From Anaerolineales bacterium (GTDB lineage Bacteria > Chloroflexota > Anaerolineae > Anaerolineales > JABWBV01), in the NCBI GenBank assembly GCA_027019845.1, contig JALUWE010000427.1, forward strand, positions 1-8,015: 8,015 bases of DNA, given 5' to 3'. The notes under the pieces were generated by a model, which worked only from the letters and a program-made list of their open reading frames with translations, was not told where the DNA came from and ran no database searches. The position numbers and the translations under genes are program-made. This document shows, one piece after another, positions 1 through 6,409 of the stretch. Numbering within the stretch: position 1 is the first letter of the stretch; each line of letters starts with the position of its first letter.

Positions 1-129
1 GACGAGGCAGGTCGCCCCGACGAGGCCGGTCGCCCCGACGAGGCCGGTCGCCCCGACGAGGCCGGTCGCCCGACGGCAGGTCGCCCCGACGAGGCCGGTC
101 GCCCCGACGAGGCCGGTCGCCCCGACGGC
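1..129. repeat. 18-bp GC-rich tandem repeat (window begins inside it)
   Basis: Seven head-to-tail copies of gacgaggccggtcgcccc are visible. Five are 18 bp, one is 17 bp (55-71) and one 16 bp (72-87), and a partial unit follows at 124-129. Copies differ by only one or two bases (gca/gcc), so the array is young or kept uniform. Because 18 is a multiple of three, and the two short units together lose exactly 3 bp, the + strand reads open as a D-E-A-G-R-P hexapeptide repeat from base 1 to a stop at 193-195. I do not call this a gene: no start is visible, and the core ggtcgccc also forms the arm of the adjacent hairpin, which points to a non-coding repeat. It is not a CRISPR array, since there are no unique spacers. 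Confidence 0.9.
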
Positions 130-132
130 ATC

Positions 133-166
133 AATGTAAGGGCGACCGGCAGGTCGCCCTTACATT
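133..166. repeat. Perfect 15-bp inverted repeat (intergenic hairpin), possible terminator
   Basis: The arms 133-147 (aatgtaagggcgacc) and 152-166 (ggtcgcccttacatt) are exact reverse complements around a 4-base loop, ggca. The right arm shares ggtcgccc with the neighbouring tandem array. The stem is followed by a short T run (four T at 165-168, two of them in the stem). It could therefore terminate transcription coming from the left, but the U-tract is weak. It may instead be one copy of a dispersed palindromic repeat family; only a genome-wide search can show that. Confidence 0.85.
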
Positions 167-203
167 TTCTCCCAACTGCTCAAAATTTTCGATAAAAATG
201 CGG

Positions 204-233
204 TTGACAGGAAGCGCAAACCTGCGCTAAAAT
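204..233 (+). promoter_or_regulatory. Sigma70-type promoter, likely for the cas10-csm operon
   Basis: A perfect -35 TTGACA (204-209) is followed after 18 bases by TAAAAT (228-233, 5 of 6 to TATAAT). A/T-rich sequence at 181-200 lies just upstream, where an UP element would sit. Transcription would begin near 240, leaving an untranslated leader of roughly 295 nt before cas10. It is the best promoter match I found in the 5' intergenic region and the only strong one pointing at the operon. The assignment is from sequence alone. Confidence 0.65.
213..228. promoter_or_regulatory. Operator-like dyad inside the promoter spacer
   Basis: AGCGCA at 213-218 and TGCGCT at 223-228 are perfect inverted repeats around AACC. 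The dyad fills the space between -35 and -10 and touches the first base of the -10. That position suits a dimeric repressor blocking RNA polymerase. No regulator gene is in the window, so the binding protein is unknown. A 6-bp dyad can also arise by chance. Confidence 0.4.
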
Positions 234-524
234 CTTTCCATTACGATGGCAGGGTATTTGCTGAAGCTGGGAAGGTTCAACCGGTAAAAGTAGTTTAGAA
301 CGTGCAAGGGTGGCTTTAGCCATTTACTTTCAGGGAACGGTTTTTGGACAACGAAATTCATCTCTCACAACGATGCCTACTGGTCACCAGAAGGGAATTT
401 TGCCGTCTCTTCTCAGGCGGTCGAAACACCAAAGGTCGGGATAACGTGCGGGGAGTTTCCTGACACAACCTGAGGCACTCTGTGCTTGCGGGGCATCGGA
501 TTGCTTACAATACTTTTGATAGAC
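234..524 (+). other. Long leader/intergenic stretch upstream of cas10, no gene recognised
   Basis: This is roughly 290 bases between the promoter and the cas10 ribosome binding site (AGGAGG, 525-530). I see only very short reading frames, for example 246-287 (13 codons) and 373-444 (23 codons), with no convincing ribosome site or family likeness. Small dyads (ctggt-c-accag at 379-389) are too short to support a riboswitch or terminator. There is no repeated 28-37 bp unit, so no CRISPR repeats. A degenerate ctgaggcac...ctctgtgc stretch at 470-485 resembles the repeat found near csm4. The stretch is probably 5' untranslated leader of the operon. Confidence 0.5.
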
Positions 525-534
525 AGGAGGACAG

Positions 535-3009
535 ATGGAAAGAGAAATCAACGTTTATCACTTCGCTCTGGCCGGTCTGCTGCACGACATCGGCAAGTTC
601 GCGCAGAGGGCGGGAGAACAGGTGCAGGATGAATGGCGGGAGGGCAAAACACAAGCCGATTTCAAATACCAGCACGCCCTGCACACCTGGCACTTCATCA
701 ACAAGTATGTGCCGAAGGCTTTTGGCGTGGGCGTGCTGGCGGCCTATCACCACCGCCCGCAGAACCCCGCTCAGCAACGTATCCGCCTGGCCGATCAGCT
801 CTCGGCAGGCGAGCGCGATTCGGGGAAAGACCTCGACGACAGCGACCGCCAGACGCACCACAAGCAACTGCATCCTATTTTTACGCGCCTGGAACTGGAC
901 GAGGGGGCGCATCCCAACCCGGATGGTTTGTTCCTTCCACTCAAACCGCTGACGCTGGATGTCATCTTCCCGCAGGAGGACCCCTTGCCGGAAGGCAAAG
1001 TCTGGCAGGCTTACAAGGCGATGTGGGATGCGTTTTGTACAGAAGCAGAGCAGTTGCAATCCCTGCCGCTGGAAGCCTACGTGGAGGCCATGCAGGCGCT
1101 CTTGCAGCGTTACACCTGGTGCGTGCCATCGGCTTATTTCAACGCCGTGCCGGATGTCTCGCTCTACGACCACAGCCGCATGACCGCTGCGCTGGCGGTC
1201 TGTCTGAGCGATTTTAATGACGCGGAAATTGAAACCCTGACCCGCGACTGGCAGGCGGAGGGCGGCGAGCACTGGGAGAAACCGGTCGCCCTGCTGGTGG
1301 GCGGCGACATCTCCGGGGTGCAGAATTTCATTTACACCATCAGCAGCAAGGGGGCGGCCAAAGCCTTGCGCGGGCGGTCTTTCTACCTGCAACTGCTCAC
1401 TGAAGCAGTGCTGCGCTTCGTGTTGCGCGAGCTCGGTCTGCCCTACACCAACGTGATCTACAGCGGCGGCGGGCATTTCTTCCTGCTGGCGCCGCTTTCG
1501 GCCAGAGAAAAACTGCCCGAAATCCAGGCCGCCATCAGCCGCAAACTGCTGGCGCACCACGGCGCAGCGCTCTACCTGGCGCTGGGCAGCGCCGAAGTGC
1601 CGCTTTCCGGATTCCAGTTGGGCGCATTCACCGACCACTGGGACGCCATGCACACAGACCTGCAGCAGGCCAAATCGCGCCGCTATGCCGAACTGGGCGC
1701 GGAGATGCACGAACGGGTGTTCTCCGTGCCGGAAGACGGCGGCGGGGATAAGCATTGCGCGGTCTGCGGGGCGGACGATGTCAAACTGAGCAAATGGAAA
1801 GAGGAGAGCGACACGGAAACGCAGATGATTTGCTCCCAGTGCCGCTCCTACGTGGAAAAATTGGGGGCGGACTTGCCCAAAGCCGCTTACCTGCATTGGC
1901 GCTGGAGCGAGCCGCAAGATACATCCCGCAGCACTTTCGCCGCGGCGCTGAAAGCCTTTGGTGCGGAGGTCAAAATTATCAAAACGGGCGAGAAAGTCGA
2001 AACCGCTCCCGGCGATACGCTCTGGGCGCTGGATGATCCCCAAAACGGCTGGCCGCAGGGAAGCGAAGCCGCCGCCCGCTGGTTGCGCTATACTGTCAAC
2101 CAGATTCCGATGGACGGAGGGCAGCCGGTCACGTTTGATAAATTGCAAGAGAAATGTCAGAGTGGCTTCGAGCGGCTGGGCGTAGTTCGCATGGATGTGG
2201 ACAACCTGGGCGACGTGTTCAAGGATGGCTTCAAGCGCAAGAAACCGGATGGCAGCGAAGAGAACATTGCCACCCTTTCCCGCCTGTCGGCGCTCAGTTC
2301 AGCCATGTCGCTCTACTTCGAAGGCTGGGTCAAACGGATCATCGCAAAGGATGGCCGGAATGCCCTGGTGTACGCGGTCTACGCCGGCGGCGATGACGTC
2401 TTCCTGCTCGGCCCCTGGGACGTGATGCCGGATGTGGCGCTGGATATCGCCGGTGAGTTCAGAGACTACACAGGCAAGCATCCCGCCCTGCACCTGAGCG
2501 GTGGGATGGCTTTCATCGGCGGCAAGTACCCGGTTTATCAGGCGGCGGAGGATGCCGGCGAAGCCGAAGGGATTGCAAAGGCGCGCAAAATCGAAGAAGA
2601 TGGCAAGGTCATCGAATCGAAAAACGCCTTCGCTTTTCTTAATACCGCCTGGCGTTGGGATGAGTTTGAGAGCCTGAGGGCAAAACAGGAAAAACTGGTT
2701 GAATTGGTCGAAGGCACCGAAGAAGCCGGCGGCGGCCCGAAGTCCATTCTGATGCGGCTGCGCTCGCTGGCGCAGATGGAGAGCGAAGCCGCCCGCGGCC
2801 AAAAGCGCCCCGTCTGGGGCCGCTGGATGTGGATGGCGGCCTATCACCTGACGCGCGCCGCGGAGCGCAACGAAAAGAAAAACAACCTTGCTCTGGCAAA
2901 GGAATTGCGCGATATGCGCGATGAGTTTGAGAAAAATGAATATCGTGATTTACCCCAGTGGGGCGCGGCCGCCCGCTGGGCGCAGTTGCTGCTGAGGAAA
3001 GGGAAATGA
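535..3009 (+). CDS. cas10: Type III-A CRISPR-associated protein Cas10/Csm1
   Basis: Large subunit of the Csm interference complex, 824 aa, normal for the family. An N-terminal HD nuclease domain is seen as H17-D18 in a GLLHDIGKF context, with H47, H72-H73 and D87; it cuts single-stranded DNA when target RNA is bound. The first palm half holds GGDISGVQNFIY starting at 256. A treble-clef zinc site follows (C408, C411, C433, C436). The second palm has MDVDNLG from 553 and the cyclase motif GGDD at 618-621, which makes cyclic oligoadenylate from ATP. A helical C-terminal domain ends the protein. All catalytic motifs are intact, so both DNase and second-messenger activities are expected. The start is fixed by AGGAGG at 525-530, four bases before the ATG. 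The stop TGA overlaps the next gene's ATG (ATGA), so the two are translationally coupled. GC is high (about 63% in two hand-counted 60-base lines). Confidence 0.97.
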   Translation: MEREINVYHFALAGLLHDIGKFAQRAGEQVQDEWREGKTQADFKYQHALHTWHFINKYVPKAFGVGVLAAYHHRPQNPAQQRIRLADQLSAGERDSGKDLDDSDRQTHHKQLHPIFTRLELDEGAHPNPDGLFLPLKPLTLDVIFPQEDPLPEGKVWQAYKAMWDAFCTEAEQLQSLPLEAYVEAMQALLQRYTWCVPSAYFNAVPDVSLYDHSRMTAALAVCLSDFNDAEIETLTRDWQAEGGEHWEKPVALLVGGDISGVQNFIYTISSKGAAKALRGRSFYLQLLTEAVLRFVLRELGLPYTNVIYSGGGHFFLLAPLSAREKLPEIQAAISRKLLAHHGAALYLALGSAEVPLSGFQLGAFTDHWDAMHTDLQQAKSRRYAELGAEMHERVFSVPEDGGGDKHCAVCGADDVKLSKWKEESDTETQMICSQCRSYVEKLGADLPKAAYLHWRWSEPQDTSRSTFAAALKAFGAEVKIIKTGEKVETAPGDTLWALDDPQNGWPQGSEAAARWLRYTVNQIPMDGGQPVTFDKLQEKCQSGFERLGVVRMDVDNLGDVFKDGFKRKKPDGSEENIATLSRLSALSSAMSLYFEGWVKRIIAKDGRNALVYAVYAGGDDVFLLGPWDVMPDVALDIAGEFRDYTGKHPALHLSGGMAFIGGKYPVYQAAEDAGEAEGIAKARKIEEDGKVIESKNAFAFLNTAWRWDEFESLRAKQEKLVELVEGTEEAGGGPKSILMRLRSLAQMESEAARGQKRPVWGRWMWMAAYHLTRAAERNEKKNNLALAKELRDMRDEFEKNEYRDLPQWGAAARWAQLLLRKGK

Positions 3010-5201
3010 CGGCATCTCAAGATTTTCCAGGAGTGGAGTGGTTCTTGCACGTCGCGGCCAATTGGACAGAAGGCCCCCGATTGGATTTTAAGCAAGGGCT
3101 GCTCAGTCTCTATGCAAGTGAAGAAGAATTGGAAAAATGGGATGTCAACAGGAAGCAAGGCGATTTGATTAAAAAAGGTGAGGCCGCTCGCGATATTATC
3201 GCTTTTGCAAACGTGGCCAGGCGTACAGGCAAGCCTTGCTGGATAGTTTTCGGTGTGAACGACAAAGATCGTAGTCTTTTTTACGACCTCAGGAATGATT
3301 ACCCTACACGCCAGAAGCCTAAACACCGCGCACAGTTCGAACGAAAAAGCCTGACAGCACAGCAGGAGGAAATAGCACAACAATATTGCAACTTGGCCAA
3401 GGAATGGATAGAACCGCCCCCGAGATTGAAGTATGGTTTTGGTGAAGTCAACGGGAAACTGGTTGCTTGCCTAAAAATACTCCCATCTCCCAAAAAACAA
3501 CCTTTTCGCCTGAAAAGAGATGCGTTGGCTAAAAAAAGTCGACTCTATCCCGCAGGAACGGCTTTTATACGTTATGGTGAGTCAACCGTCCCGGTGGACG
3601 TTGACGACTTAGACGAATTGATTTTTGCTCGTACGCCTTATCTCGCAGAAGATGACTGGAAACGAATGATTTCCCCGTTGCAACAAAATCCTGTTTTTGA
3701 AAATGCATGGGCTGCAATTCGTGAGTTCTCCATCCTGGATGCAGACAATCAGGACGCCTTGGAAGTGCTTGACCTTTTGAATTCAAATGGGTATAAGCAC
3801 ATTGCAGTTGTTGGGCCAGCAGGATCAGGAAAATCGGTATTGCTGCATGCGTTCGCCTATGAGTTAGCGGTGCGTCACAATCTGGATGATTTAACGTATC
3901 GGAAATACTTTGCCCAAAAAATAACAAACGATGAGTTTTCAAGTCTGGAAGACCTGGAAGTTATTCCGCGGCATCCCATACCGGTTTTTGTCCATTTGCG
4001 CGGGCGCTTTGATACACTGGACGTTTTTAAACAAGCCGTACTTATGGAAATGGGATTGCGGACAAATGTTGATGCCCAAATAGACTATGCCTTGGATGAT
4101 TATTTCCGCATTCCCAATTCCAGGTGGGTATTAATACTGGACGCGCTGGATGAAGTACAAAATCTTGAAGAATCTTTCGGACCTTCTCTTGAACAGTGGC
4201 TGAAATTGCTTCCGGAGAACGTGCAGGTCGTGATTTCCCAGCGGCCAGTTGTTGAGCATGGTGCAGATTACGTTGTTCAAATCGCAAAATTGAGCATTGA
4301 GCGATGCAAGACGTTATTGCAGATCAAACAGAGGAGCCTTGTGACGGAGCATGGTGTCGAAGAATCTGAGGCCGAGAAGATGGTGGAAAACGCCATCGAC
4401 CTGCTGGACAACCATCAGGAAATGCACGATGTTCTTTTTTCGCCACGCGCTGTAGATGGACTGGTATATAGCCTTATGGGCATTGATCCCGGCATGTCTT
4501 TGGAAGAAGAGGAACAGTATGAAGAAGAGACCGAATCAGCATCGCATGGGGGCGCGGATGGAGATGTTCGAGGTTTTGAAAATGACAATGTCACTGAGAG
4601 TGTTGATATAGAATTACCTTTTGTGCCAGAAGATGAGATCGCAAGCGAAGGTGGGGAGATCCCCAATGATGAAATGGGTCAAGTTGATATCGCAAACGAC
4701 GACAACGATGAAAGGGATGTAGTTGACGAAAGGCTGCCATCTTCTGTAACCCTTTATGCAAAAGTCGTGGATTATATTCGCGAACAGGAGAAAGAACGCC
4801 AGAAGATAAAAGGGCTTGACCCTGATAGTGCTCTAGATAAAGCCACCGGCGAATTAGAGACATTAGCTTGGGAAAAAGACTGGGATAGCGAAATATTTAC
4901 GTGGCGTGGCAAGTGGAAAGGCATTCTATCTGATAAAGGGTTGCGCTGGAATAGTTATTTAGGTTTGCTGAATCGTGTGAGAAATGAGCGATTTCGTTTT
5001 CTCTCGTTAAGGTTCATGGCGTTTTGCGCCGCCAACTATAGCGCACGAGGCGTTATAGAAAACTATCTGGATGAAGATGTTGTTATCGATGTCATCAGGA
5101 AAAAGCAACAGGAGACAGCAACAAAGCAAGTACGTGATTGGCTCACCCATCTACTTCGCGATAATGGGCGTGAAATTTCTTTCCAAGTTGAGGAGGTATG
5201 A
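3006..5201 (+). CDS. AlbA_2 (Schlafen-like)-NACHT ATPase embedded in the csm operon
   Basis: A 731-aa protein not part of a standard type III-A operon. Residues about 10-195 match the AlbA_2/Schlafen fold: E22, DFK at 27-29, DIIAFAN at 63-69, IVFGVND at 80-86 and FIRYGESTVPV at 178-188. A NACHT-type STAND ATPase follows, with Walker A GPAGSGKS (270-277), Walker B LILDALDE (376-383) and VVISQRP (408-414, sensor-type arginine R413). Residues about 498-576 are a very acidic linker (about 30 D/E in some 80 residues). The end (577-731) is helical and includes FRFLSLRFMAFCAANY (663-678), like the helical segment that follows many bacterial NACHT domains. No CARF, TPR, WD40 or membrane segment is seen. 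I chose ATG 3006, which overlaps the cas10 stop; an in-frame ATG at 2958 lies inside cas10 with no better ribosome site. GC is only about 42-45% in four sampled lines, suggesting transfer. Likely role by inference: an abortive or nuclease effector co-produced with Csm. The target is unknown. Confidence 0.88.
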   Translation: MTASQDFPGVEWFLHVAANWTEGPRLDFKQGLLSLYASEEELEKWDVNRKQGDLIKKGEAARDIIAFANVARRTGKPCWIVFGVNDKDRSLFYDLRNDYPTRQKPKHRAQFERKSLTAQQEEIAQQYCNLAKEWIEPPPRLKYGFGEVNGKLVACLKILPSPKKQPFRLKRDALAKKSRLYPAGTAFIRYGESTVPVDVDDLDELIFARTPYLAEDDWKRMISPLQQNPVFENAWAAIREFSILDADNQDALEVLDLLNSNGYKHIAVVGPAGSGKSVLLHAFAYELAVRHNLDDLTYRKYFAQKITNDEFSSLEDLEVIPRHPIPVFVHLRGRFDTLDVFKQAVLMEMGLRTNVDAQIDYALDDYFRIPNSRWVLILDALDEVQNLEESFGPSLEQWLKLLPENVQVVISQRPVVEHGADYVVQIAKLSIERCKTLLQIKQRSLVTEHGVEESEAEKMVENAIDLLDNHQEMHDVLFSPRAVDGLVYSLMGIDPGMSLEEEEQYEEETESASHGGADGDVRGFENDNVTESVDIELPFVPEDEIASEGGEIPNDEMGQVDIANDDNDERDVVDERLPSSVTLYAKVVDYIREQEKERQKIKGLDPDSALDKATGELETLAWEKDWDSEIFTWRGKWKGILSDKGLRWNSYLGLLNRVRNERFRFLSLRFMAFCAANYSARGVIENYLDEDVVIDVIRKKQQETATKQVRDWLTHLLRDNGREISFQVEEV
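5190..5196 (+). promoter_or_regulatory. Ribosome binding site deciding the csm2 start
   Basis: GAGGAGG lies in the last codons of the ATPase gene. It leaves only one base before the ATG at 5198 but seven before the ATG at 5204, so the latter is the probable csm2 start. Translation of csm2 should be coupled to the upstream gene, whose TGA occupies 5199-5201. Confidence 0.7.
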
Positions 5202-5203
5202 CC

Positions 5204-5584
5204 ATGTCTATCCAAACCATCATCACCCAGGACCAGACCGGACAGGAACTGGTCCAATTTGCCGAGCGGACAGCACAACGTCTGGTCAAAGACGGCCTGA
5301 CACGTTCCCAAATCCGCAACATCTTCACTGAAGTGCGCAAGATAGAAGCGCTATGGGAAATTGACCAGAACAAAGCCGTGCGCCGGTTGTCCATGCTCAA
5401 ACCAAAACTTGATTACCAGACCGCTCGCCAACGACACGTCAAGGGTTTGCAGGATGTGTTGACGCAGGCCATTGATGTAGTTATCCAGGCCGAAGGAAGG
5501 GAGCGTAACGAACGCTTCCAGCGATTTATGGAGCTGTTTGAGGCAATTCTGGCATATCACCGCTCCAAGGGCGGACGCAACTAA
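5204..5584 (+). CDS. csm2: Type III-A small subunit Csm2 (Cas11 family)
   Basis: A small, helical, charged protein of 126 aa, the usual Csm2 size. Csm2 copies line the belly of the Csm complex along the crRNA-target duplex and have no catalytic site. Family signatures visible are LTRSQIRNIFTEVRKIE (32-48), LKPKLDY (65-71) and the C-terminal FMELFEAILAYHRSKGG (108-124). The first residues (about 1-30) are less conserved. An alternative start six bases upstream (5198) would add two residues and overlap the previous stop, but the ribosome site spacing favours 5204. Codon composition returns toward that of cas10. The gene is followed after 19 bases by csm3, which has its own AGAAGGAG (5588-5595). 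Confidence 0.93.
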   Translation: MSIQTIITQDQTGQELVQFAERTAQRLVKDGLTRSQIRNIFTEVRKIEALWEIDQNKAVRRLSMLKPKLDYQTARQRHVKGLQDVLTQAIDVVIQAEGRERNERFQRFMELFEAILAYHRSKGGRN

Positions 5585-5603
5585 CTAAGAAGGAGAATAA
5601 ACC

Positions 5604-6398
5604 ATGACCGACAAGACTATCACCCTCTACGGACGCGTGTTCATCGAAGCGACCATCGAGGCCAAGACCGGCCTGCACATTGGTGGCTCTGGCTCTGACC
5701 TGGAAATCGGCGGGCTGGACAAGGAAGTCATCCGCAACCCGCTGACCAAGAAGCCGTATATCCCCGGCTCCAGCCTGCGCGGCAAGATGCGCTCGCAGAT
5801 GGAGAAACTGCTCGGCCTGCCGCAAAACCGAAAAATCGGCCAAGTCACCATCCACACCTGCGCGGATGAATCCGAGTTCAGGAAAAACGGCAGCTGCCCG
5901 GTATGCACCGTCTTCGGCGTGCCCGCTGAGATGGATTACGACAATCACACCCGCCTGGTGGTGCGCGATGCCGAATTGACGGAGGACAGCGCCCAGAAAC
6001 TTGCTGATGCCCGCACCGACCTGCTCTACGCCGAACTGAAGACCGAGGTCGCCATCGACCGCGTGACCAGCGCGGCCACCCCGCGCACCATGGAGCGCGT
6101 CCCGGCCGGCGCGGAGTTCGGCCCCACCGAACTGGTCTTCAGCATCTACGGGGCCGCGGATTACGACCGGTTGAAAACCGTGATTGATGCCCTGCAACTG
6201 GTGGAGGACGATTACCTGGGCGGCTCCGGCTCACGCGGCTACGGCAAGGTGGAATTCACAAACATTAAGGTCTATGCCCGCAACGGCGACGATTACAGCG
6301 ACAAAAAGGAATTTAAATCCTTTGGCAGCGTGCAGGAATTGGCGGACGCCTTCGGCGATCTGAAAACCTGGCTGCAAACCGCCGTTCCTGCTCAATAA
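5604..6398 (+). CDS. csm3: Type III-A RAMP backbone and target-RNA nuclease Csm3
   Basis: Csm3 (Cas7 family, RRM fold) forms the repeated backbone of the complex and cleaves bound target RNA at 6-nt intervals. The protein is 264 aa. Its N-terminal half holds GLHIGGSGSDLEIGGLDKEVIRNP; the Asp at 39 aligns with the catalytic Asp33 of the Streptococcus thermophilus protein, so RNA cleavage should be intact. The typical PYIPGSSLRGKMR follows at 51-63. H84, C86, C98 and C101 form the zinc site seen in many Csm3 proteins. The glycine-rich loop near the C-terminus reads GGSGSRGYGK, as in RAMP proteins. A Shine-Dalgarno AGAAGGAG lies 8 bases before the ATG. Eleven bases separate it from csm4. GC is high, reaching about 80% in the hand-counted line 6061-6120. 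Confidence 0.96.
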   Translation: MTDKTITLYGRVFIEATIEAKTGLHIGGSGSDLEIGGLDKEVIRNPLTKKPYIPGSSLRGKMRSQMEKLLGLPQNRKIGQVTIHTCADESEFRKNGSCPVCTVFGVPAEMDYDNHTRLVVRDAELTEDSAQKLADARTDLLYAELKTEVAIDRVTSAATPRTMERVPAGAEFGPTELVFSIYGAADYDRLKTVIDALQLVEDDYLGGSGSRGYGKVEFTNIKVYARNGDDYSDKKEFKSFGSVQELADAFGDLKTWLQTAVPAQ

Positions 6399-6409
6399 GG
6401 AGGCTCCCC

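Noticed and set aside
1..129. Possible CRISPR array
   Set aside because: Units are contiguous 18-mers with no unique spacers between repeats.
1..195. Tail of an upstream protein made of D-E-A-G-R-P repeats
   Set aside because: The frame is open to a stop at 193-195, but it runs through the perfect hairpin and no start or conserved domain is visible. Kept only as a possibility.
470..485. Relic of the CACTGAGG repeat upstream of cas10
   Set aside because: Only ctgaggcac and ctctgtgc pieces match; too short to separate from chance without genome copies.
483..511. Second promoter just before cas10 (TACAAT at 506-511)
   Set aside because: The -10 is reasonable but no acceptable -35 lies 16-18 bases upstream.
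505..2148. Long antisense reading frame (547 codons) opposite cas10
   Set aside because: It mirrors the codons of a GC-rich, clearly conserved cas10 and has no recognisable domain; such antisense openness is expected from third-position GC.
2958..3005. Upstream ATG giving the ATPase gene 16 extra residues
   Set aside because: Those codons overlap cas10 and do not look like family sequence, while ATG 3006 forms a standard ATGA junction with GAGG at 2994-2997 upstream.
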